From assembly GCF_030812995.1 (NCBI RefSeq), contig NZ_JAUSTT010000012.1, forward strand, positions 62,001 to 126,000: a stretch of DNA of 64,000 bases. Direction: 5' to 3'. Within the stretch, counting starts at the first letter, position 1; each line of letters starts with the position of its first letter. Positions 1 through 7,582 of the stretch are shown piece by piece. Below the pieces are notes generated by a model. The model worked only from the letters and a program-made list of their open reading frames with translations. It had not been told where the DNA came from and ran no database searches. Both the position numbers and the translations under genes were made by a program. This DNA comes from Bacillus chungangensis. GTDB lineage: Bacteria; Bacillota; Bacilli; Bacillales; Bacillaceae_C.

Positions 1-986
1 AGTTTAATATGCGCTTGAATGGCGCTACCTATATGGAAATTATGAATAATGGCGGCGGCATCCATGCAACAACTTCTAAAACAAGAGAAGCCTCCCACGA
101 ACAGCTTTTTGCAGAAAGTATGAAACGGCTTGATTCTTTTCTTAAACATGGCGTTACTACCGTTGAGGCAAAAAGCGGTTATGGTTTAGATTGGGAAACG
201 GAGAAAAAACAATTAGAAGTAGCAAAACGATTAAATGAAACCCATGTCATTGACATCGTTAGCACTTTTATGGGAGCACATGCGATTCCTGCGCAGTATA
301 AAGAAAATCCTGATGCGTTTGTAGATTTAGTAGTGACAGAAATGATACCAAAAGTAGTGGAAGAGAAGCTTGCAGAATTCAATGATGTATTTTGTGAACG
401 CGGTGTTTTTACTCCTGAACAATCACGAAGAATTTTAGAAGCAGGGAAACAATATGGACTCATTCCTAAGATTCATGCAGATGAAATTGAACCATATGAA
501 GGTGCTGAGCTGGCAGCAGAAGTTGGCGCTATTTCTGCCGACCACCTATTAAGAGCTTCAGATAAAGGGATGCTAGCAATGGCTCAAGCAGGGGTTATTG
601 GTGTCCTCCTGCCAGGAACAGCTTTCTTCCTTATGGCTGAATCAGCAAAAGGCAGAAAAATGATCGATATGGGAGTGCCAGTAGCGCTTTCGACGGATTG
701 CAATCCAGGTTCCTCACCAACAACGTCCTTGCCATTTATCATGAACTTAGCATGTATGAAAATGGGGATGACTCCTGCAGAAGCAATTACAGCAGCAACA
801 ATTAATGCAGCCCATGCCATTAACCGCAGCAAAGAAATAGGCAGTTTAGAAGTAGGGAAAAAAGCTGATATTGTAATCATGGATGTACCGAACTATATGC
901 AGTTAGCGTATCATTATGGCATGAATCATACTGACACAGTGATTAAAGCGGGGAAGATTGTTGTCCAAGGAGGAAGCATTTGTTAA
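1..986 (+). CDS. hutI: Imidazolonepropionase, 5'-truncated by window edge
   Basis: Imidazolonepropionase hydrolyses 4-imidazolone-5-propionate to N-formimino-L-glutamate, the third step of cytosolic histidine degradation. The reading frame is open from the first bases of the window (in-frame Phe-Asn precede the ATG at 9), so that ATG is internal and about 90 N-terminal residues lie outside. The visible part has the family's RLNGATYMEI and GGGIH segments, the metal-site stretch KIHADEIEP, and ALSTDCNPGSSPT near the end of the barrel, followed by the small C-terminal composite domain (KKADIVIMDVPNYMQLAYHYG). It is an amidohydrolase-superfamily TIM barrel. A hairpin terminator follows at once, so hutI appears to be the last gene of its transcript here. 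The assignment is secure; only the missing 5' end limits it. Confidence 0.95.
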   Translation, partial: FNMRLNGATYMEIMNNGGGIHATTSKTREASHEQLFAESMKRLDSFLKHGVTTVEAKSGYGLDWETEKKQLEVAKRLNETHVIDIVSTFMGAHAIPAQYKENPDAFVDLVVTEMIPKVVEEKLAEFNDVFCERGVFTPEQSRRILEAGKQYGLIPKIHADEIEPYEGAELAAEVGAISADHLLRASDKGMLAMAQAGVIGVLLPGTAFFLMAESAKGRKMIDMGVPVALSTDCNPGSSPTTSLPFIMNLACMKMGMTPAEAITAATINAAHAINRSKEIGSLEVGKKADIVIMDVPNYMQLAYHYGMNHTDTVIKAGKIVVQGGSIC

Positions 987-1007
987 TGTTTGATCAAAAA
1001 AAGGTTG

Positions 1008-1034
1008 AGCCCGGCTTTTCATAGCGGGCTTTCA
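1008..1034 (+). terminator. Intrinsic terminator after hutI
   Basis: A 6-bp G+C-rich stem (AGCCCG at 1008–1013 with CGGGCT at 1025–1030), an 11-nt loop and a short T-containing tail lie 22 bases after the hutI stop. Confidence 0.65.
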
Positions 1035-1390
1035 TTAAATATACCCACTATCTATCTAGAGGCAAATCCCTTTTGTCTTGTAGTTGATGATTAAAATCAA
1101 ATATCCTTTTCATGCTTACAGAATGGGAAAGCTTCAACAGCGATAATTACATAAAAAAACGCTTATCAAAAAGAGGAGAGGAAAATCTTTACTTGCGAAA
1201 CAACATTCATCGTTATTAGAACGATAGTCTATTTAAGATGAAAGGGTGGGTGTAGTAGCATATATAGCATCTTCAAAGAGATTAGTACAATGTTTATCAT
1301 ATGTTAAGTGATTAAAAGCAAATGCGAGCATTAATTTTAACAGTAGTTTTTAAAAGGCTACCGAGGTTTTCTCGACAGCTTGAGCAGTAT
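1035..1390. other. Intergenic stretch, no gene seen
   Basis: About 355 bases between the hutI terminator and the convergent glycosyltransferase gene. All frames are broken, no RBS-supported ORF is visible, and no repeat found elsewhere in the window occurs here. Confidence 0.5.
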
Positions 1391-2185
1391 TCAATGTTTA
1401 GCAGAATTAGGTTGTAGTCCTGCTAAAGATAAATATCCACTATCGTAGTGGAATATAGGTTTATAAATATCTCCCCAACTTTTCAACGTTTCTTCAATTA
1501 TGCACCGCAGTGTGATGGCAATTTCATTTTTATCATTAGTATTGTTGGTTTCATGTCTTCGATGGTATAGCATTAATTCATCTATCCAGTGGAAACGATA
1601 ATCTACTATCAAACGAAAAAGAATACTCATATCTTCTACATACCTTCCTTCGTAGGGAACATCAGTTGGCCATCCACCAATTTCTTTTAAAATAGATGTA
1701 CGATAACATCTAGGCCAAACAGAGGTATTAGCCTGGATAAAATCATAAGGATCAGAAAATGATCTTCCTTTCATCATATAAGACTGGGTTGCATTTCCAA
1801 AAGCATCTTCCCAGCAAACTTTCATATTTCCGCTTAATACAGCAACATCTTCTGGTTGTTGCACAGCTTCTCTCATTAATGTTTCTAGAGTATTTGGATA
1901 AAACCAATCATCAGCGTCTAGCTGAACAAAAAAAGGTGTATTCATTTGCTGCAACCCTGTATTTAAACTTTTTGCGTGTCCTTGGTTAATAGAATGGCGA
2001 ATTAGAGTAACTCGGGAATCTTGAAGATAAGATTGGATGAGATCTGTACTGTTGTCAGTTGAAGCATCATCTACGAGTAAAATTCTCCAATCTGAATACG
2101 TTTGATTAAAAATACTGTTTACGGCATCAATTATATATTTACCAGGATTATAAAAGGTTATTAAAACAGTAATCATATTTTCCAA
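1391..2185 (-). CDS. Family 2 glycosyltransferase
   Basis: Probable GT-A fold, inverting family 2 glycosyltransferase of 264 residues. It would transfer a sugar from a nucleotide-sugar donor, probably to a cell-surface polysaccharide or glycolipid; substrate unknown. The N-terminus has the hallmark TVLITFYNPGKYI strand and the LLVDDASTDNS donor loop (about residues 37–47). QLDADDW (about residue 90) is the metal-binding DxD region, and YVEDMSILFRL (about residue 182) carries the ED motif of the catalytic base region. No transmembrane segment is seen. The start is TTG at 2185, seven bases after a GGGGG ribosome binding site; an ATG three codons further in is the alternative. The gene stands alone, convergent with hutI, with no other polysaccharide genes nearby, so it may be an acquired single gene. 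Confidence 0.85.
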   Translation of the reverse strand: MENMITVLITFYNPGKYIIDAVNSIFNQTYSDWRILLVDDASTDNSTDLIQSYLQDSRVTLIRHSINQGHAKSLNTGLQQMNTPFFVQLDADDWFYPNTLETLMREAVQQPEDVAVLSGNMKVCWEDAFGNATQSYMMKGRSFSDPYDFIQANTSVWPRCYRTSILKEIGGWPTDVPYEGRYVEDMSILFRLIVDYRFHWIDELMLYHRRHETNNTNDKNEIAITLRCIIEETLKSWGDIYKPIFHYDSGYLSLAGLQPNSAKH

Positions 2186-2378
2186 TTATATACCCCCTAA
2201 CTGGCTTTCCTTAAAATATGTGTATGGTTTTCTAAAAAAAATGCTTGTTTTGGTGTACATAATTAAATTAAAATATGTTAATTGATTAGGGGATGAATAT
2301 TGAGTTTTAAAAAGGACGTTAACATATTAGTTATGTTTATCTTTAGGTTAGGTAAGTGTAACATTTGATATTAAAAGC

Positions 2379-2425
2379 GCCACAACATTTTAGATATGTC
2401 TAAAATGTTGTGGTCCGATTGTTTT
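2379..2425. terminator. Perfect 15-bp inverted repeat, likely terminator
   Basis: CCACAACATTTTAGA (2380–2394) and its exact complement (2399–2413) enclose a 4-base loop. T-rich sequence follows on both strands. It lies 52 bases beyond the stop of the small membrane protein gene, so a terminator for that minus-strand gene is the simplest reading. Confidence 0.6.
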
Positions 2426-2464
2426 CTATTTTCACTAACACACCCGTTTCTGGAAGATAGCCAT

Positions 2465-2770
2465 TTATGAATAATTGTTTCCTTTCTTGCTATAAATTTC
2501 ATAAGCAAAAAATCCAAATAAAAAGCCTATTCCAGCTCCTAAACTAACTGTAAATACTAGAGAGGTAAGGGAAAACATGCCATAAATTACACCGATAGCA
2601 CAACCAAAAAGCATTCCCATTGGTATTAAACTATCTAATAAATTTTGAGCGCCTTTTGATTTTTTCTTACCTAGGTCGCCTTGGTTATATTTATGTTTAA
2701 GCCTTTCAATGACATATACTACAATTCCTCCCACTATTACAACAGGCGCAATTGCCATGACTAACCCCAT
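2465..2770 (-). CDS. Small integral membrane protein, function unknown
   Basis: A 101-residue hydrophobic protein that I cannot place in a named family. It has an N-terminal membrane helix (LVMAIAPVVIVGGIVVYVI), a short charged loop rich in Lys (ERLKHKYNQGDLGKKKSKG), and then two close helices rich in Gly, Phe and Leu (PMGMLFGCAIGVIYGMF and VFTVSLGAGIGFLFGFFAY). The positive-inside rule would put the Lys-rich loop in the cytoplasm. The start is ATG at 2770, seven bases after AAAGGAGA; a longer version starting five codons upstream would place that RBS inside the coding region and is less likely. It is monocistronic, followed by the inverted repeat at 2380–2413. Confidence 0.65.
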   Translation of the reverse strand: MGLVMAIAPVVIVGGIVVYVIERLKHKYNQGDLGKKKSKGAQNLLDSLIPMGMLFGCAIGVIYGMFSLTSLVFTVSLGAGIGFLFGFFAYEIYSKKGNNYS

Positions 2771-2939
2771 GTTAGAATCTCCTTTCACTTATTAATCAGA
2801 TTATACCTGCTACTTAAAATTTTATTCCGTTAAATGGCCATTAGTAGAATAAGGATTATAACTCCCGAAAGTATTCAGTAGTTTTTCATTTTCTATTTCA
2901 CGTAATCGCTTATTTTCTTTTTCGAGTTCTTTTTTTATT

Positions 2940-2990
2940 CTTTATCCAGTGGGGGATGGAGAAACCCCCACTGATGGAGGTTTCACTTTA
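2940..2990 (+). repeat. Minimal copy of the dispersed hairpin repeat (copy R0)
   Basis: This is a 51-bp version of the repeat family found at 6190, 24821, 26370, 40003 and 41764. It keeps the left-end TTTATCC, the last hairpin (AGTGGGGG with CCCCCACT) and the tail GTTTCACTTTA, and lacks everything between. The final TTA of the tail is the complement of the TAA stop codon of hemY on the minus strand. Confidence 0.75.
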
Positions 2991-4397
2991 ATTGTTGTTC
3001 ATTATTCTTTCTTTCAATAGGTGAGCGATATTTTTCCCGTTTGTCATACAGTCTGCGATGCCAACGCCATAATAAGAACATCCAGCAAGAAGAATATTTG
3101 GATATTTCTTTGTTAAGGCTGCGTTTAATTTGTTGACTGTTTCTTGGTGTTTTAGGTTATAAGTAGGCATTTGTTTCTGCCATTTTGTTACATTTACTGT
3201 AATTGGTTCACCTTTGATTCCGATGCTTTTTTCAACATCTTTTAATGCAACTTGAATAAGTTTATCTTTATTTAAGCTATTTAAGTATTCATACTGGACT
3301 GGGTCAGTGCTTTTATAAAATAATCGTAATAATAGCTGTTGATTTTCTGATGTATGTTTCCATTTCCTGCTCATCCATGTGCATGCATGACAATGTAGGC
3401 CGCTGTTACCAGGAACGATAAATCCAGTGCCATCTTTAGGCAGTTTTTCATCAGGAATATCAAATCCTAAATAAACACTGATAAGTGAAGCACTGATGAA
3501 ATGTTGAAAATGATGATCCAATTCATCATCCTGGAGCATTTGTTGTGCAGCCTGGTGGGGAACACTTAATACAACAAAATCTGCTTCCATTTTTTCATGA
3601 TTGTCAAATGAAATCATATATTGATTGTCTAGCTTTCTAATCTCAGTCGCTTTTACGCCTTTTAAAATCATCGCATCTGTTAACTGTTCTTCCATCCGAT
3701 CGATCAGTGTAGAGAGGCCGTTTTTAAAAGAAATGAATTTTTTGTTATTTTTTGTTTGAAATTGTTGTTGATTTTCGGATAACCCACGAATAATGCTCCC
3801 ATACTGATTTTTATAGTCAAGAAGGTATGGAAGTGTAGAAGCTAGCGTTAATTCATTCAGTTTTCCAGAATAAACGCCTGATAAGACAGGGCCAATTTGC
3901 TTCTCAACGATTTCTTCACCGAGAAAATATGTCAGAAACTCTCCAACCGAGCTGTCTTTAGTAAATGTCGTATTCTCCGTTTCAAAATCTTTCAAAGCAG
4001 CAAGTTTTCCAGCTTCAGAAATCAGTTCGCTGGAGAATAGTGCTTCCTTGCTAGTGGGGATTCCAAATACAGTGTCTGCTGGAATTTGCTGCAATCCTTT
4101 ATTTGAATAAAGAAATGATTTTCCAGTTTCGTTATAGGCAATTTCATTATGCAAGTGTAGTTCATCAAGCAATGAAGAGACATTTTTTTTTCGAGCGACA
4201 ATGGAGTCAGCACCTGTCTCCATGATAAATCCGCCAGCTTTTGTCGTCTGAATTTTACCACCTAATGTTGCACTTTCTTCCACTAATATGGAACGAATAG
4301 GCAAGTTACAAGCTTTTTTGATTTTTTCTAAATAATAAACTGTTGAAAGGCCAGTAATACCTCCACCAATCACAACAACCGTTTTCAATATTGTCAC
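2988..4397 (-). CDS. hemY: Coproporphyrinogen III oxidase (HemY/CgoX)
   Basis: FAD-dependent, oxygen-using oxidase of 469 residues that in Gram-positive bacteria converts coproporphyrinogen III to coproporphyrin III in haem synthesis (formerly called protoporphyrinogen oxidase). The N-terminus carries the FAD dinucleotide-binding motif VVIGGGITGLSTVYYLEK (residues 8–25) and VEESATLGGKIQT. The C-terminus has the second FAD contact, AGCSYYGVGIADCMTNGKNIA. Length matches B. subtilis HemY (about 470). It stands alone here instead of behind hemE and hemH as in B. subtilis, so it may be a relocated or second copy. Its TAA stop is formed by the tail of repeat copy R0. Family assignment is firm. Confidence 0.93.
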   Translation of the reverse strand: MTILKTVVVIGGGITGLSTVYYLEKIKKACNLPIRSILVEESATLGGKIQTTKAGGFIMETGADSIVARKKNVSSLLDELHLHNEIAYNETGKSFLYSNKGLQQIPADTVFGIPTSKEALFSSELISEAGKLAALKDFETENTTFTKDSSVGEFLTYFLGEEIVEKQIGPVLSGVYSGKLNELTLASTLPYLLDYKNQYGSIIRGLSENQQQFQTKNNKKFISFKNGLSTLIDRMEEQLTDAMILKGVKATEIRKLDNQYMISFDNHEKMEADFVVLSVPHQAAQQMLQDDELDHHFQHFISASLISVYLGFDIPDEKLPKDGTGFIVPGNSGLHCHACTWMSRKWKHTSENQQLLLRLFYKSTDPVQYEYLNSLNKDKLIQVALKDVEKSIGIKGEPITVNVTKWQKQMPTYNLKHQETVNKLNAALTKKYPNILLAGCSYYGVGIADCMTNGKNIAHLLKERIMNNN

Positions 4398-4518
4398 TCC
4401 CCAACATTCATCGTGATGCCTTTATTAAACTATATTGTTGATAACAATAGCAATAAAATGTCGGCTTGATCTACTATTTGTCACGACGTGTTCACAAATG
4501 CTTCCTAATAATTGTTAA

Positions 4519-4547
4519 AAGCCCCACTGATGGAAGTTTCACTTTAA
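4519..4547 (+). repeat. Truncated tail of the dispersed repeat (R0b)
   Basis: Only the right half of the terminal hairpin (CCCCACT) and the tail ATGGAAGTTTCACTTTA remain. As in copies R0 and R5, the tail's TTA provides the TAA stop, here of the minus-strand GNAT remnant. Confidence 0.65.
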
Positions 4548-5041
4548 TTTTTACCCAAATAGGAACAAGTCATCGTAATAAAATCAACACCATGATGTTT
4601 AAAAGAATGCTGCATAGAAAACCCAACTCTTTTGTAAACAGTAATGGCCCGTTTGTTGAAAACTGCAACAGTTAATCTCATCTCTTTTGGGTGAAATGCC
4701 TCATTTGCAAAAGCTAATCCAGCTTCAACAAAGGATTGTCCAGTTCCCTTTCCAGTACGTGACGGCTTCATTCCAAATCCAATATTTAATATATTTTTTT
4801 CTCATAGAGTCCTAATGTCTGACCAGCTTGAACTTGGGCACTTGTTTCCAAAACAAAAGAACCCAATGAGCTGATTGTTATTATCAAAAACAGAATAGTA
4901 GGAGCCATTTAATAATTCTTTCAGTTCTTCGTCACGATCTTGAATATTATAGAAAGAATAGGGTTCATCATATTTCTAAGCTACGATTTCACATGCATCA
5001 GCTAATGTCATTTTCTTTATGTGGAAAGCCAAGATAAACAT
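4544..5041 (-). pseudogene. Broken GNAT acetyltransferase gene
   Basis: Minus-strand remnant of a GNAT N-acetyltransferase. From ATG at 5041 (or 5011) the frame reads MTLADACEIVA, then a TAG stop where homologues have a residue such as Trp, then KYDEPYSFYNIQDRDEEL and SVFDNNNQLIGFFCFG. A frameshift follows near 4850, after which the second frame gives SAQVQAGQTLGLYE, LNIGFGMKPSRTGKGTG (the acetyl-CoA pyrophosphate loop) and the C-terminal VAVFNKRAITVYKRVGF strand typical of GNAT proteins. Two independent lesions make an active product unlikely. The 75-codon 3' piece alone, from 4771, lacks half the fold. Confidence 0.75.
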
Positions 5042-5188
5042 CTCCCAACTATTGATTGAAAGTTTAGTATATAAGTTAAAATATTCATAACTTCATTGTA
5101 TCCAACATTTTTACGAGGAAATTTACATTAATTTCCGATACACTCTCAGTTTCTAAACGTTCGTCAAGAAACTTTTCCCTAAGAAAGG

Positions 5189-5226
5189 AAAGCCTTCCCA
5201 AAAAAATTGGTGAAGGCTTTCTAATA
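5189..5226. terminator. Hairpin, probable terminator
   Basis: AAAGCCTTC (5189–5197) pairs with GAAGGCTTT (5212–5220) around a 14-base loop, with T-rich sequence downstream. It lies just beyond the stop of the nuclease remnant on the minus strand. Confidence 0.55.
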
Positions 5227-5246
5227 TTTTTATAGAATTGCAATTG

Positions 5247-5399
5247 CTAACGCTTTGGAGCCTTATATCCAGCGCTCTCCGCTTCTTCTGGAGAACAAAA
5301 CCAGCGAACGACATTTTTAGTTCTGCTGTAATAAGTACTTCCAGGAACGTGATAAATTCCATTCTTGCTACCTTTTATGTTGCAATCTGTAAAAAATAT
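5247..5399 (-). pseudogene. Remnant of a nuclease C-terminal Cys-rich domain
   Basis: On the minus strand, a frame from about 5399 to TAG at 5247 reads [21 protein letters not shown] and [20 protein letters not shown]. This closely matches the C-terminus of the complete secreted nuclease at 34800–35561 ([38 protein letters not shown]), a small two-cysteine module also called the sunset domain. There is no start codon and a TAA lies just upstream in frame, so only about 45 codons of a former second nuclease gene survive. Confidence 0.7.
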
Positions 5400-5492
5400 T
5401 TAACATGATGGTCTCCTAAAATATCTTTGTTAAAGACTAATTATTTCATATTTTCTTTGTGATCTTGCTCTTTTTTTAAGGCTTTGCTTTAA

Positions 5493-5612
5493 GTGAACTA
5501 CTCACCACTTATCGACCTTGCGGTCTGATTGAAGTGGGAGCTTCTAGGGAACTAGATACTTTTGTTAGCTATCTATATTTACCAAGCTATAAGGGTAGTC
5601 CCTACCCCTAAA
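5493..5612 (-). mobile_element. IS200/IS605-type right-end hairpin, omega-RNA-like
   Basis: Read on the minus strand, the segment ends with a compound hairpin: CCCACTTC and AAGTGG form the outer stem and GACC-GCAA-GGTC an inner stem with a GCAA tetraloop, then GTGAGTAGTTCAC. The same design occurs at 33052–33160 and 39276–39345. Structured right ends that terminate in TTCAC or TTCAA are typical of IS200/IS605 elements and overlap the 3' end of TnpB guide RNAs (established knowledge). No tnpA or tnpB is present, so it is a relic or a non-autonomous derivative. Confidence 0.5.
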
Positions 5613-5824
5613 GAAAATACCAACTACATGGCGAGTTTCAGCAAATTTTTATTTGCATGTTTTGGAAGTAATTGTTGATTTTCTTTTACTAATACAGAAG
5701 CGAAATATTTATTTTTAGGTGTTTTAGAAATGGTTACAGACTTAATCAAGCATGGTTTTTTATAGCACTATCAAACTCCATATTGTATAGACTAATCATA
5801 GAACAATCTTTTGGCTTACGCCAA

Positions 5825-5925
5825 CCGAAAATTCATCTCCCACTTTCATTGGGCTATGCCCTTCACATTTTTAGAAGTGGGAGAATTCTTTTCGGAAATC
5901 CAGTTAAATGAATAAACTAATTTTG
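5825..5925 (-). mobile_element. Second IS605-like hairpin, possible other end of the relic
   Basis: A long imperfect hairpin (CCGAAAA…TCTCCCACT with AGTGGGAGA…TTTTCGG; 5825–5895) carries the block CCGAAAAGAATTCTCCCACTT in minus orientation, which is also found in the relic at 39276. Together with 5493–5612 it may mark the two ends of one internally deleted element of roughly 430 bp. Inference only; no transposase residue can be recognised between them. Confidence 0.35.
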
Positions 5926-6189
5926 TGTTCACTCCTTTATTCTCCTTTTTTCTCTGCTTTTGGATGATAAACCTTATAAAGGAAATAGAAATCTATATAG
6001 ATTATAAGGCATATAATAAAAATAACCAAGTGAAAATGATATTTTTTATTATTTTCTAATTATTTAGTCTTTTTGGTTCAGTTAATCTATTGTGCATCAA
6101 CGTCTCAATGAAAATGAAAAACTCAGCCCTTTTATTCTGTTTTATAATGTAAAATCAATATGTTATATCTTTGCTAAGTACTAGATAAT

Positions 6190-6437
6190 TTATCCCACAT
6201 CTAACTAGCAGTGAGCCCCCCCCTCAAGAAGGGGAATCAAAGAAGTTTAGGAGGGGGATAACTGAAAGTCCAATGTCCGATTGGTTCGTCCGACAGGACA
6301 AGGAAAGCTTCGGCAGTGATACATCGTACGAAGAATAAGCGGTTTTCTTTTTTCGAGGACATTGCGATCTTATCCTTTGTTCTACTTCTTATCAGTGGGG
6401 GATGAAAGAAAACCCTATTCATGAAGTTTCACTTTAT
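6190..6437 (+). repeat. Dispersed structured repeat, copy R1
   Basis: A 248-bp copy. Order of parts: TTTATCCCACATCTAACT left end; a long stem made of the CCCCCCTC and GAGGGGG blocks; the hairpin around GATTGGTTCG; the AAGGAAAGCTTCGG block; a hairpin of GAAGAATAAGC and TTTTTTCG; then the terminal AGTGGGGG hairpin (here partly decayed) and the tail GTTTCACTTTAT. It sits 4 bases before the RBS of the next gene. Confidence 0.8.
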
Positions 6438-6499
6438 TTTAAGGAGGAGACGTGTTGCTAAGCTTTAAAACATTCAAGAAAATGAAATGGAGGTCTAAG

Positions 6500-7120
6500 A
6501 TGTATATTTGGTATGTCAGCTATGGATCAAATTTATGTGAGGAACGATTTCATTGTTATATAAAAGGCGGAAAGCCGGACGGAGCTGTAAAACCTGAAAA
6601 AGGATGTCGTGATAAAACCCTTCCAAAGAAAAATGAAAGAATTACATTTCCTTACCAATTATATTTTGCCAAGAATAGCAGCAAGTGGGGAAAAGGAGGG
6701 GTTGCTTTTATTGGTCACCAAAAAGAAAAATCAGCGAAGACAATTGGCCGTATGTATTATATTACAGAAGAGCAATTTATTGATGTCACTGCGCAAGAAA
6801 ACAATTGTGAATCGGTAGTAATTGATTTTGATAAACTCTTCCAAAATGGACATCAAACGATAAATGCTGGGTGGTATGGCCGATTGGTTTATCTTGGGAA
6901 AAAAGATGGTGTGCCTATGCTTACCTTCACTTCAAATCAAGACATAGGATCTGAGGTTTTTAAGGTTCCTTCGTTAGCGTATTTAACCACAATCGCAAAC
7001 GGCCTTATGGAGCTAGGACTGAATAAAAAAGAAGTGATCGACTATTTTCTACAATGCTATGGCATTAGAGAGGCATTCACAAAAACAACCCTTTCTGCTT
7101 ATCTGTTTCCTGAAAAATAA
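6500..7120 (+). CDS. Gamma-glutamylcyclotransferase-like protein
   Basis: A 206-residue protein with the opening MYIWYVSYGSNL, the YGSN motif that binds the gamma-glutamyl group in the GGCT/AIG2-like fold. Proteins of this fold release 5-oxoproline from gamma-glutamyl compounds, but many bacterial members have no known substrate, so the reaction here is an inference. The acidic catalytic position is not certain from inspection. ATG at 6500 is chosen because GGAGG lies six bases before it and because family members begin at this Tyr-Ile-Trp-Tyr; a GTG at 6452 with AAGGAGG upstream would add 16 residues. The gene follows repeat R1 directly and has no operon partner. If it does make 5-oxoproline, the pxp cluster at 27 kb would consume it. 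Confidence 0.6.
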   Translation: MYIWYVSYGSNLCEERFHCYIKGGKPDGAVKPEKGCRDKTLPKKNERITFPYQLYFAKNSSKWGKGGVAFIGHQKEKSAKTIGRMYYITEEQFIDVTAQENNCESVVIDFDKLFQNGHQTINAGWYGRLVYLGKKDGVPMLTFTSNQDIGSEVFKVPSLAYLTTIANGLMELGLNKKEVIDYFLQCYGIREAFTKTTLSAYLFPEK

Positions 7121-7582
7121 AGGGTTATGTTAGGATCAGATATGACTTTATAAAGACAACCTAGCAATCGCTCTTTTCGTTTGACAAGCTAAATGCCGGA
7201 ATTTATTATTCAGCCGAGAACCTTGTGATTTCAATCATGAGATGAGACTGACATTTGTTTTAACAAACTGCAACTTAAATCGTGAGAGCTTCAAAATTTG
7301 AATCTAGATGTAATCATCCAAATTTAGGTAATGTTATGAATAAGCGTTTTTACTATCCGAATTAAGGTATTTATCTTTAAAATTAGAAGGAATCTTGGCA
7401 TTCAATATTTAGAAAATAAAGTTCGAATCTTAGGTTTTGCCACGAATTTTGTTGTTTATCGTCGTCCTAATGATTATTTTAAGCTAGTGCCAAGTTTTGC
7501 AATTAAGCAATCTTTGTCTACTAAGCTCTTCTATTTAAATCAAGTTTCATGCTGAAACATTTTAAGAAATGAGTGAGCATGT
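7121..7582. other. Intergenic stretch, nothing recognised
   Basis: 460 bases between the cyclotransferase-like gene and the sensor kinase. No RBS-linked ORF, no strong hairpin and no copy of the dispersed repeats was seen. Confidence 0.5.

Noticed and set aside
5153-5362. 69-codon minus-strand frame over the nuclease remnant
   Set aside because: It uses a different frame from the recognisable nuclease-domain sequence and has no RBS.
6237-6422. 61-codon minus-strand open frame
   Set aside because: It lies wholly within repeat copy R1; related frames appear in R5 (41897–42085) and R6 (35642–35824) only because the repeat DNA is similar. No RBS, and the peptide is not preserved between copies.
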